From the NCBI GenBank assembly GCA_964034945.1, contig OZ035962.1, positions 112,186,234-112,250,233 on the forward strand: 64,000 nt of DNA, read 5' to 3'. The notes beneath the pieces were generated by a model. It worked only from the letters and a program-made list of their open reading frames with translations, had not been told where the DNA came from and did not search any database. Position 1 is the stretch's first letter. Every line of letters starts with the position of its first letter. Origin of the DNA: Chrysopilus asiliformis. Its lineage: Eukaryota > Arthropoda > Insecta > Diptera > Rhagionidae. Positions 1-12,155 of the stretch are shown here, piece after piece. A program made the position numbers and the translations under genes.

Positions 1-116
1 GTTTGAAATTCCCTACTACCTATTTAATGTATCACATGTATTTATCACTATATTAGATGATCCTTCTAGGATGAAATACGTACCATGCACTAAAAATGAG
101 ATTCAGGCATTCTTAA

Positions 117-335
117 CACGTTGGTGACATCGTGTACCACTGGTGGTACATGTACAATTTTTTAAAACCGCGCGAGTAAATAGTGCGGTAGTTTTTTTGT
201 GGAAGTAATATAAAAACACGCACCGTGTACCACCGATGGAGCACAACCGCCAGAAAACAAATCGCTAGTGTACCACCCGTGGTACACGATGTCCAAATGT
301 AAAAAAAAGTTGAAAAAGCAAATGTCACGAACGTG
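117..335. mobile_element. piggyBac-like MITE with TTAA target duplication
   Basis: Flanked by TTAA at 113-116 and 336-339. The terminal inverted repeats are CACGTTGGTGACAT and the complement of ATGTCACGAACGTG, 13 of 14 matching. The inside contains repeated CGTGTACCAC motifs, including near-palindromes GTACCACTGGTGGTAC and GTGTACCAC-cc-GTGGTACAC. TTAA duplications are the hallmark of the piggyBac superfamily; assignment rests on that and on the inverted ends. It has no coding capacity. Confidence 0.7.
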
Positions 336-693
336 TTAATATTAATTTTGATGCAATAAAAAACTTAAACAAACGTGGATAAAACCGTTTTTTGGATATA
401 AGTAAATTACTGTCAATGTGGGTGAATTCTAAACAGAAAGTCTGAATTCGCCTGCGGGACGATGTCATTTCAAGTCCACTCAAACTTGACTTTTATAGAA
501 ATAAGTAGTGTTAGTTACCACTTGATGCTAACGACACCATCATTCTAGTCCCATAGTTCCCATATCCTTTTTTTGTCTTTCCTCGCCTCATATTACTAAA
601 TTTAGAATAATGACAGGATCGGCGGGTCCCTTCTCCGACTATATTAGATATAGTAAAAGGTTACTCCGTATGAAAAATGTGCCTCAGGTGAAA

Positions 694-1252
694 CAAAAGG
701 AAAAACGTAAGAAAGCTATAATTGCCAGGGGCCAATCTTCAAATACTCAATATGAGAACAGCCAAAATTTTTATAAAAAATTAACATTTGTGTGAGAGAG
801 ACAAGAATTGGTTATATTGGGTTTTTATGTATGGAACGGTTATGTAAAATCATATTTTAAACGCATTTCATCTTTATAAAATTTCGAAGAGGAAAGCGTG
901 GTTCAAGTGAATTTGAATGTATGCATGCGGTTTGTAAAATCATATTCTAAAAACATTTTACCTTTCTAAATTTTTCAACACGAGTCACCGTGTCCGGTTG
1001 CAAAAAATGTTTGGTTGGTGTATAGGAGAGGAGGGGAAGGAATGGTTCGATTTTTCCCGTTCAAGAACTTAGCCTGGCTTTTTATAAGAAACGCAAATAT
1101 ACAAAATTTCAAGTGTCTAGCTCAACTCTTTCGAAAGTTATGGTGTTCACGGATTGACATGCGGAAATCAAAATCTTTTGTCATCCCAAATACCCTGGTG
1201 TAGTTCATTTTTGGGTCCGATGATTGATGCGTTACAAATTGTACGGCAAAAT
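694..1252 (-). repeat. GTCC-family repeat F, copy with contracted microsatellite
   Basis: Reads on the - strand like 49212-49795. It keeps AAAGCTATAATTGCCAGG near 712 and CTAGCTCAACTCTTTCGAAA and CGGAAATCAAAATCTTTTGT at 1118-1180. The GACA tract between the last two, 150 bp long at 52709-52860, is reduced to about ten bases. ORFs here are shadows of the repeat. Confidence 0.55.
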
Positions 1253-1930
1253 TCTTTAAGAAAATTTCGCGGAAATCGAAAATGTTCAACGTTCATAAGG
1301 AAATATGATTTTAATTATGTTTCAAAATCATTGTAGTTGGGGTTTCTTCCTTAAATAATTTGCGCGTCTTTAGTTTTTAGTGGACCCATTATTTTTTTTA
1401 TAAGAGAATTGATTTCAGGGACAAAATAAGTAGCGCTTTTCACGATCCGCCTAAAAATGTTTGAAAACCCCTTTGAATGTTGCGACCCACGATAGGGAAA
1501 CAGAAGTCTGTAATGCTGTAACCTCTGCTGTTGATGGATTGCAAACCTTACAAATGTTGAAATTTATCCATAGTTCGCAGTACATATAAAACTTTTGGCC
1601 AAAACCTCAATTGAAAAAGAAACCTCAAGTGAAAAAGTCCAGTTCCGTTTTGGAAAGAAGTAAATGAAAGTTTTTGAGAATATAATTTTATCTATAAGGA
1701 AAAATTACAACCGCCATAACTGCCGTACACTGACAGAAAAATATTCCAATTTGGAAATAATTTGTTTTTTTAACCTAAAATTATAATTCTACCTTTTTGA
1801 ATTTATCCACCTCTGGGATTTCATAGTTCTACGTTTGTGTCTAATTTGAAACTACAGTTTTTTTGTCCGTGTAGGAAAACGTTTTATTAAAGATAAAACT
1901 AATTTCGGCCTTCAAACTATTAGTTATAAC

Positions 1931-2309
1931 CATAGATATACTAGATCGCTCGATTTGCTGTCTCAAATGGTTCCATTTCAATACAGTTCAGTGAATCAAA
2001 GAATCAAAACGAGTCAAGTAAGAGCAAGATAACCGTATGAAAATTAATATAGTCCTCTCGTTTAAACCGTGAGCTGTCAAAGGAAAATAGACTTTCGGAA
2101 TGGTGTTGGCGCCTAAAGTTCGTTTTTGACGCCTAAAGTTAGTCTAAAACTTGTGAAATTTGAATTTCGCGGCAAACAAAATTTGAATTTCGCGACCTTA
2201 TACAGTTCAGTGGATGCGTTCAAGTACGATAAAGAGGGAATTACTTTTGGGACCATTTTTCAGCAGAGCTTCGTATGGTGACAGTTGTTCTATGTTATAT
2301 AGTTCTGTG
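1931..2309 (+). mobile_element. hAT-type MITE, copy 1
   Basis: Begins CATAGATATACTAGATCG and ends GTTATATAGTTCTGTG. It is flanked by a perfect 8-bp duplication GTTATAAC (1923-1930 and 2310-2317). The ends are imperfect inverted repeats (CATAGA versus CACAGA at the outer six bases). Near-identical copies lie at 4941-5311 and 63031-63402. An 8-bp duplication fitting nTnnnnAn is characteristic of hAT elements. Confidence 0.85.
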
Positions 2310-3412
2310 GTTATAACATTATAAAAACTTTGGGCTCACATCGCAGTGTATAGACCCGTTTGCACGTACTATTCATATACAATTAAGTTTTGCTTAGCCT
2401 TCTTAAACCATAAGTTTAACATAATTTGCTAAGTTTCGTTGGTACAGACAGCCCATAATGACTTCCCCTTCGTGACTTCTTAAAATTTCAATTGATTCTA
2501 ACCGAATGTAACTAAAATCAGATTAAAATCTAAAACTTCGAAACTGTTAAACTTTTAGGAAATCTTTTAGAGTACATGCTTAACTTACTTAAAAATGGCT
2601 TTGATCTTTCTGATGCTTTTATCGAAAAATATCCTTAAATAAATTGAAAGAACTAAATTTCAAACTTATGATGAAAGTATTCCTTTGACATTTTTCAGAA
2701 TAACCATTAGTCCTTAATAAACAAATTCACAAAGAGTTCCTGGAAAGAGTCTGATCAAGATTCGTTTATTGGAAAAATCTTTCTCGTTTTTAACTTTTTA
2801 CGCCCCACGTATTTTATAAATATATCTCTTTTTATTAGATTCAGGTAATTACAGGAAAAAAGTATTTTATGTAGGAAGTCTTTCTTAAAATTATTTTCTA
2901 TAATTTGAAAAGTTATGAGAGATATTGTGAATAATTTTTTTTTAGAATAATTACAATATGATCAGTATCAAAATTCTAGAAAGATAAATTTGATTTGCTA
3001 AAAATTGTTCATATAATTTTCTCAATTCCTAAAATTGTTTTGACAATTAAAGAATTTAACATTTATGTAATAAAATTTAAACTACATTTTCACAAAACAC
3101 CATACAAAATCATTTCCATCGAATTAAATACCAAGCAAAGAAACCCTTCAATGTACAATTATGTTTACGAGTGCTTAAACATAATACATATATCATAAGA
3201 AGATATTTCTGAATATTGATTACAATGAAATAATCATTATTCGAATGATTGCACAAACTTTTGTTTACCAAAACCATTTTGAATGCATTGAAAGTTGAAC
3301 TGAAGTAGATTTAAACCACACAAAAAAGCATCTAAAAATAACTTTTGTTAGCAACATATATTACAAATTCAATATTGTGGTATTTCAAAATGCACCAAAT
3401 GGAATTTACTGA

Positions 3413-3492
3413 CAGAAATTTCGCAATTCAATTCAATATTTGCGAAAGAGAATCAAATTTTGAATTGAATTTTGCGAGTTTCGCAAATTCTG
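3413..3492. repeat. Short inverted repeat (possible foldback relic)
   Basis: CAGAAATTTCGCAATTCAAT on the left is mirrored on the right by GAATTGAATTTTGCGAGTTT and CGCAAATTCTG, allowing a hairpin of about 30 pairs with gaps. No flanking duplication was seen. Confidence 0.4.
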
Positions 3493-3951
3493 TACGGATT
3501 CTGTGGTTCCAAAAAAAAAATTAAACTATTTGTGTTATAATATTTGTGTTGTAGGAAATTCACTGAATCCACCATGTAAATTTATCGATAAATTACACAC
3601 GAGTTTCAATCATATTATTATAAAATTATTAAACTGTGATTTAAAAAAAGCATGAAAATTACCGGGTTTCATGAAAATCTACACTTAAACACTTGGTTTA
3701 GGGTAATCCCCTCCCCTTCTACCTCCATTCCTTTTCTTCTCGATTTCTTCCTTTACAATTTACTGCACTGGCACCTCGTTGTACGGCCATTCGCTTTTTG
3801 AAATGCGTTTCAATTCCAAAATTTTATTCGATATGCGGTCACACGGAGAGAAATTGATAAGGCAGATTCTTATAAAAATTGTAAAGACAGTGATATATTT
3901 GGTATAGACTCCCAAAATTAATTAAAAAATTGAAAAAAAAATTGAAAAAAA

Positions 3952-4415
3952 ACCTTAAAAAAATATAAGAAAAGCTACAATTGCTAGAATCCAATCGTCA
4001 AAGACTTTATATGATGACAGACAAAATGTTTATTTAAAAAATCAATTTGTGGGAAAGGAGTGTACCGAAGGAGTGGTCCGATTGGATTTTAATGTATGAA
4101 TCGGTTATGTAAAGGAATCATATTCTAAACAGTTTGTACCGTTATACATTTATTAATACGACTCATCGTTTTCGAGAAAATAGAAAAGTATTTAGGAAAT
4201 AAAAATGTATGAGGGGGGGGGGGGGGACGAGTGGTCCAACTGGATTTTGATGTATGGATAAGTTATGTAAAATCCTATTCTAGACACATTTTACCTTAAT
4301 AAATTTTTCAATTTGACTCACCGTTTTCGAGAAAATAGCAAAAAACTATTTCGGGGAGGTAGGAAGGAATAGTCCGACTTTGCTCGTTGGTTCGATGCGA
4401 TACAAACGGTATAAA
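3952..4415 (-). repeat. GTCC-family repeat F, partial copy
   Basis: Contains AAGAAAAGCTACAATTGCTA and two tandem, diverged versions of the block with GATTTTGATGTATGGATAAG..ACTCACCGTTTTCGAGAAAA (about 4075-4190 and 4230-4345), separated by a G-run at 4214-4226. A further 70-bp fragment of the left end lies at 8630-8700. Confidence 0.5.
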
Positions 4416-4527
4416 AACAAGCTCGAAAACTACTTGAGTCGTCACACAAGCCGGAAACTCTAAATATGCTTTTATTTTCTTCAATGCTTTCCGCCTGTTC
4501 GTTGCCTGTTCGTCACGAAACTTTTTA

Positions 4528-4887
4528 GCGCGGTGTTACACACGGCAACTTTCGGGCTTATTAAGCCAATTTCGGGAGAAACGACTGAGGAGGGAAAAGT
4601 TGCCACTCGAAATCATGGCTTATCGACAATCTGCATACATGCAAAGCGTGTGAACCGGTTTGGGAAAAGTAGTAGGCAGAAATCATTTCCATTCTGACCA
4701 TCAGCAGGTAAAGATCTTGGGAAGTATATTAGCAGCAGCAATTTCAATGATTTGAGTCCACACACAGACATGTAAACTTGTGTCGCATATGCAAACAGGA
4801 TTGGCTTATTGAAGCCACAAATGTAAGCACATTGGCTTATTAAGCCCAAAAGTTGCCGGCTTAAATAAGCCAAGTGTAATACCGGAC
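4528..4887 (+). mobile_element. TWA-flanked MITE (PIF/Harbinger-like), copy 1
   Basis: Starts GCGCGGTGTTACACACGGC and ends GTGTAATACCGGAC, imperfect inverted ends. Copies are at 18441-18802 and 24668-25029. The 5' flank is TTA and the 3' flank is GTA. Internally it is rich in mirrored GGCTTA/TAAGCC motifs, which create spurious ORFs. The superfamily is inferred from the TTA/TAA flanks only. Confidence 0.75.
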
Positions 4888-4940
4888 GTAGTTGTTTTCT
4901 TACAGAGACCGAATTTTACCGTTCTGAAAAATGTGCCGAC

Positions 4941-5311
4941 CATAGATATACTAGATCGCTCGATTTGCTGTCTCAAATGGTCCCATTTCAATACAGTTCA
5001 GTGAATCAAAACGAGTCGAGTAAGAGCAAGATAACCGTATGAAAATAAATATAGTCCTCTCGTTTAAACCGTGAGCTGTCAAAGGAAAATAGACTTTCGG
5101 AATGGTGTTGGCGCCTAAAGTTATTTGTTTGTGCCTAAAGTTAGTCTCAAACTTGTGAAATTTGAATTTCGCGGCAAACTAAATTTGAATTTCGCGACCT
5201 TATACAGTTCAGTGGATGCTTTCAAGTACGATAAATAGGGAAATACTTTTGGGACCATTTTTTAGCAGAGCTTTGTATGGTGACAGTTGTTCTATGTTAT
5301 ATAGTTCTGTG
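4941..5311 (+). mobile_element. hAT-type MITE, copy 2
   Basis: Same element as 1931-2309, flanked by a perfect 8-bp duplication GTGCCGAC (4933-4940 and 5312-5319). It sits about 50 bp downstream of an unrelated TWA-flanked MITE (4528-4887). No coding capacity. Confidence 0.85.
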
Positions 5312-8300
5312 GTGCCGACCCTCTCACAACCTTTTACAATACTCACAATACAGATTTGAATTGGTCATTTTATACTCGTAAATTCTCGTTTCAAAGAATG
5401 AACAACAGTAGAAATATTTTCTAAGAAAAACTTCTCAATGAGAAATGGTTTTTATAAACAATAAGTTTATTTAGTTTGATTTATCAAAATGGATTATAAT
5501 CGGTGAATATGGAAAAAATCGGTCAATACGGAAAACATCGGCGAGTACTGAGAAATCACTTCTATGTAAGAAAATAAATACTTGAGAGCAAAATTCTCGA
5601 CAGAAAAAATGAGATAAAGAAAAAAGAAATATCAAGAAATGTTTTCCTTGGGATAGTTACAACAATAAATTCTTTCAAGAAAAGAAAAAGTTCGTACTTT
5701 CCAAGAAAAATATAAAATATGAACACGTCCAGTCCACTTTCAGTGGTATTCATCCGTTTTTAATATTTTACGGTCTTTAAAATTTTACTTCGCTTTTGAC
5801 AAAAGTCAAGTTGAGAAAAAATATTAAAAACTTCTTTGAAAAAGGTTATAATTTTACTTTTGGTTTTTCTTTTTTATGTTTAATATGTATAAACTTTGCC
5901 CTTAATACATAATAGCATACAGTCCTCGACTGTTACACAAATAAAGCTAAACAAGCAAACGAGGGAAAAATGTCATTTTTAAGGATCATATTCAGGGCTT
6001 TCCAAACAAAAGCGCCCATTTTCAGAATTACATCACACTGAACAATATTGAAAAGCCAACCGAGAGAAAAAAATAATACAAAAAAAGGAATTCTAAATAT
6101 TGTCTTACAGCTTTCTTACGTTCATAAACTTTAGTATTTTAGCTTACACGTTTTGGTCTGCAAGAAGAAGAAGAAAAATTTTTTTTTCTGCCAACAAAAA
6201 CGTAAAACACAACAATTTATGTTCGAGGGCACTAACTGAAATTAAAAAAAAAGTGATGGCACCTCGTCAGATTGCTGTGATGGGGGGAAAACGTTCAACT
6301 GGATGTAGTAAACAACATACTACCATGTCTGTATGTCTAGCACTTCAATGATCTCCATACGATGAATCCTTCGCAATACTCTGTGAAGATATCCTTCGAG
6401 CATGTGACTAACATTTGTATACAAGTAGTGTGTGACCAGCAAGAAACAAAATCTGAACAAAAAAGCAGTTTCTTGTTGTTCGGTATAGAAAATATTACCT
6501 AAGCTAGACAAAAGTCGACGACACCAGCCTGGCCTTCTCCCATTCTGTTCATTCATTGAATCGTCCTTAGCACTATGAGTCTGAATCTTCAACCATACAA
6601 GGATGAATACGCCAAGAAAGCAAGCACCTTCGACTCTATCAAATGACTTAAGGAGGAATTTTTTTTTCTTCAGCCAATGTTTTGCTTATTTTCCAGGAGG
6701 TATTTTCTTCCTTATTTTCCGACTGGTTTACTTTTGTGTATTTCACTTTTTCTTGGCCTTTTCCTTTCCATGCCACGGGCATGAGCATCAAAACATTGCT
6801 TGCGGTAGGTCCGCCTGACCAAAATGATGTTGAATTTGTTGCCCGTGTGGTATGAAAACGTATGCTGCAAGATCCTGATTCAAAAACGTCCCGTTGTCGG
6901 TCTGACGAGGGTTTCATCCCACCAATTCAACGGCCGAACAACAAGTATGCAGAAAGGACTCACAGATGAAACCTGTGGGCTACCGCTTTGAGGGAAACTC
7001 GAGAAATACTCCATACGTTTGAGGTTCTGTTTCCTACACATTTTCAAAACATTTTACAACCATTGAGTATGACGTGAAGTTTTTGCCGAAGCCAACCGAA
7101 GGAAAAGGATAAAGCCATACAGTATGATGGTTGAATTTTCATCATGAAAATCCGTTTTTGCCATTTTCCGCATGCATGGAGAATTTTCCGTATCCGTATA
7201 TTTATTTTATGCTTTTTTATGATTTCGCTCAATGCCGAAAATGCAATTTAACTTCATAACGCTGAAATGTTGGATTTTTAAAACTTCTTACGTATTTCTT
7301 GTTTCTTGATATCGCAAGTCACAAATATTGGATTTTTGGAAAATTCTTTCTCGTCTGCAGGATATCATAAGAAAAAGAAATTCTAATGCAATTCAATCAT
7401 TTTGAGAGAAAATGTTGACACAACGATTTCATAATGGAGTTATGGTGAAATTTCGGGTGAAATCTGCCATGTAAAAATCTGTCAACAGAATCTTATCTTG
7501 TTCAGCGATCTTATCTTGTCCTCGACATCAGCGAGGATAATTCCTAAGATTCCGAATCAGCTAGGATAATTCCTAAACAGATTGTAAAATCTTTGGCAAG
7601 ACAAAAAAAATAGTTTTTTATCTGGCAGCGTAATATTTGATTTGTCAATTTAATTATTTTAAATGCCTCACGATATTTCGTTGAAAATTTCATGAAACAT
7701 TTTGATAGTTTTATAATTTGATATCGTTACCGAGTGACTAATATGAATAAAATTGGTGTTTTTTTTATCTAGAAATGAAGATAAATATTTATATTCGTCA
7801 CATGTTAAAATTTATATATTCTTGCTGATAAATTTCAATTTTTGCAAAGTGAATATATCTTAAAGCTTACAAGAAACACATCTCAAACTCAGCATTAAAC
7901 ATTGAGACGATATCAATTTCGTTTCGAAAAGTTGTCATTGAAATAAACAATCCAAAGCATCAAAATCGATAAGCAATCGAAACATTAAAAATTTGTTTAG
8001 CTCATATCGCAAATATGTCATCCATCCTTGATAAAAGATAACTTTTTAATATTGATTTTTGCATTACAAGGATCGTAAGTAGGTGTGTGTATCGATGTCT
8101 AGATACACATCCTTCGGCACAGAATTCCAGGATGACTATCATTATTATGGACGATATTTGACTATACGCATACAAAATGGTTTCGTTCATCCAACGTTCG
8201 CAGGAAGAAGCAAGAGTAAAGAGTGATGATAATGCTTATGAATGATCTATCTTGAGGACACGACATCCTTTTGCCTCTTATAGTCTCCTACGAAAGCCGC

Positions 8301-8852
8301 TTATCAAAGAGCTCTGTTCCGAAATCATTTCTTCTTGTTTGAGTTGAAACTTTGTCGCAATTTTTCCCCTTTGTTTCCGATCTGTTTCATTCTTTTGCTA
8401 GAGCTATTTGAGATAATGTGGAGATTATTTCTGTATTTAAAGTCAAGTTTTATTATTATAGTATATTTTTACGATGTTTTGCTTTCGTAGAATGGATTAT
8501 TTTAGAAATTTACATTAAGTCGCACAAAATTCGTATTTCAATTAAGAACAGGATAATGAAAACCATGACTTTAATATAAATATTTTAGTCACAACGTTCC
8601 TACTTTACAACCATAGTTTTCTAGAAGAAAAACATAAGAAAAGCTACATTTACCAGGGACAATCGTCAAATACTTTATATGAGGGCAGACAAAATTTTTA
8701 AGGAAAAAGTGAAAATCGCGTGTTTTTACATGATTTTGTGTCTTGTCAAAATATTTAATATCAAAATCACAAAAAAAATTACAGGATCCCATGTCAAAAC
8801 AAGAAAAAAATCATTTGGTGTGATCTGGTGTAACGTACTTATTATTTAAAGA

Positions 8853-9425
8853 CTAGCTTGCATACCTGTCGTTGCCGGGTTAAGTTTTTTGTTTAAGGTT
8901 TAGAATACGAAGAAAACCGGAAAGAACTTAAAAACTTTTTAATGGGTCTATGTTGGGCCTGGACCCCTGACGAATATCTATGCCAAATTTCAGGCCAATC
9001 GGTTCAGTAGTTTCCCCGCGAAAGAGTAACATAGCGCAAAGACTAATGCTGCGTTTACACGAATGACAAATTTGTCATTTTTTTTGTCATAAATTGTCAT
9101 TATCGTGTAAATAGTATCATTTTTGTCATTATTTCTGTCAGAAAAATGACAATCTCTCATAAAAGAATGAACTTGTCCATTCTTTTATGACAGATTGTCA
9201 TTATCTGTCATTCGTGTAAACCCAGCATAAGTTTCGAAATCACTTTACCCCCTCCCCTTACTCCCCCCACCCCTCGGGCTACTTTTCCGTATGCCTATGT
9301 TGGAACCAGAACAACCACATATACTCATTGCAAATTTCAAGTCAATCGGTTCAGCTGTTTTTGCGTTAAAGAGGAACAGCCAGACAGACAGACAGACACC
9401 AACTCATTTTTATATATTAGTATGA
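8853..9425 (-). mobile_element. Non-autonomous Helitron, copy 1 (interrupted)
   Basis: Read on the - strand it begins TCATACTAATATATAAAAAT after an A, carries a GTCT microsatellite, and ends GGTATGCAAGCTAG before a T, giving A^TC...CTAG^T junctions. A short stem (ACCCG..CAGGT, one mismatch) lies just before the 3' end. The body is interrupted by a 181-bp MITE at 9047-9227. There is no Rep/Hel coding sequence. Confidence 0.85.
9047..9227. mobile_element. 181-bp MITE nested in a Helitron, TAA duplication
   Basis: Ends TGCTGCGTTTACACGAATGA and, on the opposite strand, TGCTGGGTTTACACGAATGA, differing at one base. Flanked by TAA (9044-9046 and 9228-9230). The uninterrupted Helitron copies read ACTAAGTTTCG here, showing the empty site. 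The interior is a chain of TGTCATT/AATGACA motifs with a CATAAAAGAATG hairpin. Confidence 0.85.
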
Positions 9426-10779
9426 TAAGTAAATTTCAAAACAAATTTATATGCGTCGAATTTTTTTTAAGAGTTTAATAAAAATTCAATCATTTTTTTC
9501 AAAGATACTTTTCTAAAGACCAAAAAAGTTATTCTTTTTTCCTGAGAAATTTCTTTTGCAAATTAATTTAAACACAATTTATTATCACATCTAATAAAAT
9601 GTTCTTCCCGAGGGGCTTTTTTATCTAATCACAATTTTCTAATCATAAGCGAAATTTCAGTTCAGAAAAATAGAAGACTTCCTGCTGAACTCAATCATGT
9701 CGAAAATGTCTTTGCAAATAAGCTCAATTGCCCTAAATTGTCCATCATTTCGAAGACCTTTGATTCGGTCATTTAGAAAATTTGATTCCATTTAGATTTC
9801 ATACAAATGTGTATATAATCCAAGTTAAATTCTGACAAAACTTTTTGGCGGTATTTTGGTTTGATACACAAAAAAAAAGAAACTTTCCCGGAAGAAATCA
9901 ACAAACATGAAAACTTTCCTAATTGAAACTCTTCAAACATGATAAATTTTAACGACTACAAAGAATTGACTACAAATTTAGCTCCAATTAGCGCAATTTA
10001 ATGTTTCGATGAAGAGAGATCAAAATAATCAAAAAGTCTCGTTAAGTTCTGTAAGAATTATGCTCTATAATTTAGAAATTCAAATTTATGCCTTTTGTGA
10101 ATTCAATTCACGTTGCGAAGAATAAGAGAAGATAAACAAATTGTAACAATAAATTTTGATCAAAATTAAATTACAAATCTAGAACGTTGTCTAAATAATT
10201 TAATAACCATAAAATATTTAATGTCTTCTCGACAACAAAAAAGAAGAAATTTTTATGGCCCCAGCGAATGTCTCAAAGGAATAGATATTACCCATGTGAA
10301 TCGTGTATACTTTTTGGCCAGGAAGAATATTTATAACTAAGATTATTGGACATTTAGAATGTCCCCAAAATGTGTGTAGATCATCCTAGCAGAATAAATC
10401 GTACAACATTAGGATGAAAAGATATATATAATTTGTTAAATATGTTTGATATTCGTGTATAAAATGCTGTGTGTAGTATTTTGTAGTTTGTATTCATTTC
10501 ATACATAATTGTGTATATGGTATGAACAAAACCAACATTGCCATCTTATTTAGTTAACAGCTCCCGGGAATGCTAATCAATTAAATTTTGTTATATGAAG
10601 TAATTAGCTCATAAAATTCCGGTCAGGTGCCAAACGCGCTAAAAGCTCGCAGCAATTAGAACGCAACAAGTTCAACGTCATCGTCTTTTAGGGTAGTTAG
10701 ATGGAATTCACAAATATGTCTTTCTTTCAATGTAGATGAATATGATGAAAATTAAATTTCGTATTCATAGGGATGAAGA

Positions 10780-10799
10780 CATCATCATCATCATCATCA
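10780..10799 (+). repeat. ATC trinucleotide microsatellite
   Basis: About six ATC units. Similar short tracts occur at about 31983-32002 (ATC), 35748-35767 (GAT) and 13404-13422 (AAT). None is in coding sequence. Confidence 0.8.
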
Positions 10800-11797
10800 A
10801 AAGAAAAGTTACTAGAAAATTATAATCTGAAACATTCGCTCAATGTTAGTTACATTTGACGTGTGAACACTTTTAACCCTGCGACAAGTGCGAGTTGGTG
10901 TTTCTGTTATGCTTTAGTTAATAATCTTATTCTTATTGTTTCTAGTTGTTATCTTAAAAGCAATGTTTTAATTAAGGGTGCCTAACTTCAAGTGCTATAC
11001 AGAACCCACTAAAATAGAAAATACGCGCTCACACACACAAAACATTATACAAAACGTTGAAAACATAGGAATAAACATATTAAGATAGATCGACGGAAAG
11101 GTACACATAATAAACACTGTCACTGACATATTGTTTTAGTTAAATTAAAATGAATTTATAATGGTAAATCAGCTACTCGAAGCTATGTGCCCATAGGAAA
11201 AACAGGAAAACTTAGAACAGATAACGAATAGGTGCCATAACTTAGCATAATTTATTTTTCAGTTAATCAGAATTTATGCTAGGCCTTTCAATATTTGCCT
11301 CCATTTTGCTTGTGTTGAGATTTGTATATTCTGTGCTAATTTATCAATTAGTTCAAATATTACTTCTTTGTTATACGTACATAAATTTCTTAAATTAAAT
11401 GAATTTTTCCCACAAGAAACACCCCCGCGCTTTAGAAGATTATTTAACTTTGTTGTACACCGTTTTATGCTATATTAGGGACTGTACGCCGAATCGCTTT
11501 GCGGTACATACACCTCCCTGTTTATGTTGGCCTGCACGATTATAATATTCTTGTAAAAATCAAATGATAAAATTATCACAAATAAAAAAATTTCAAAACA
11601 GGCAATAGTAGACGTTGTGCTCCAGACCCCTTTGCGGTCCAACTAGATTCCACTTTCATGTCCAATTCACAGGCGAAGTACTCTTTTTTGCATAATCCAC
11701 CGATTTGTATGATTAGCCGAAATGAGGAAATCGGATAATACCAGTGGGGTGCAGAAGTTATGCGAAAAATGCTTTACTAGCCGAGAAATTCCAATCA

Positions 11798-11824
11798 TCA
11801 TACTAATATATAAAAATGAGTTGG

Positions 11825-11875
<51 letters not shown>

Positions 11876-12155
11876 TCCTCTTTCACGCAAAAACGGCTGA
11901 ACCGATTGACTTGAAATTTGGCATGAGTGTCTGTGGTAATTCTGGTTCCAACATAGGCATACGGAAAAGTAGCGCGAGGGGTGGGGGGAGTAAGGGGAGG
12001 GGGTAAAGTGATTTCGAAACTTAGTTTTTGCGCTATGTTACTCTTTCGCGGGGAAACTACCGAGCCGATTGACCTGAAGTTTAGCTTCAACATTAACCAT
12101 AAAAAAAAAAATTTGAAAAAAAACTTAACCCGACAACGACAGGTATGCAAGCTAG
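11798..12155 (+). mobile_element. Non-autonomous Helitron, copy 2
   Basis: A at 11797, then TCATACTAATATATAAAAAT, a run of about eleven GTCT units (11829-11873), the conserved body, and GGTATGCAAGCTAG followed by T at 12156. The 3' stem ACCCG..CAGGT has one mismatch. ORFs across the microsatellite are artefacts of the repeat. Confidence 0.88.

Noticed and set aside
6320..6917. Opposing ORFs of about 90 aa in a locally less AT-rich region
   Set aside because: No motif of any transposase or host family was recognised, frames are interrupted and no splice structure fits. It could be a very decayed element, but I cannot support a call.
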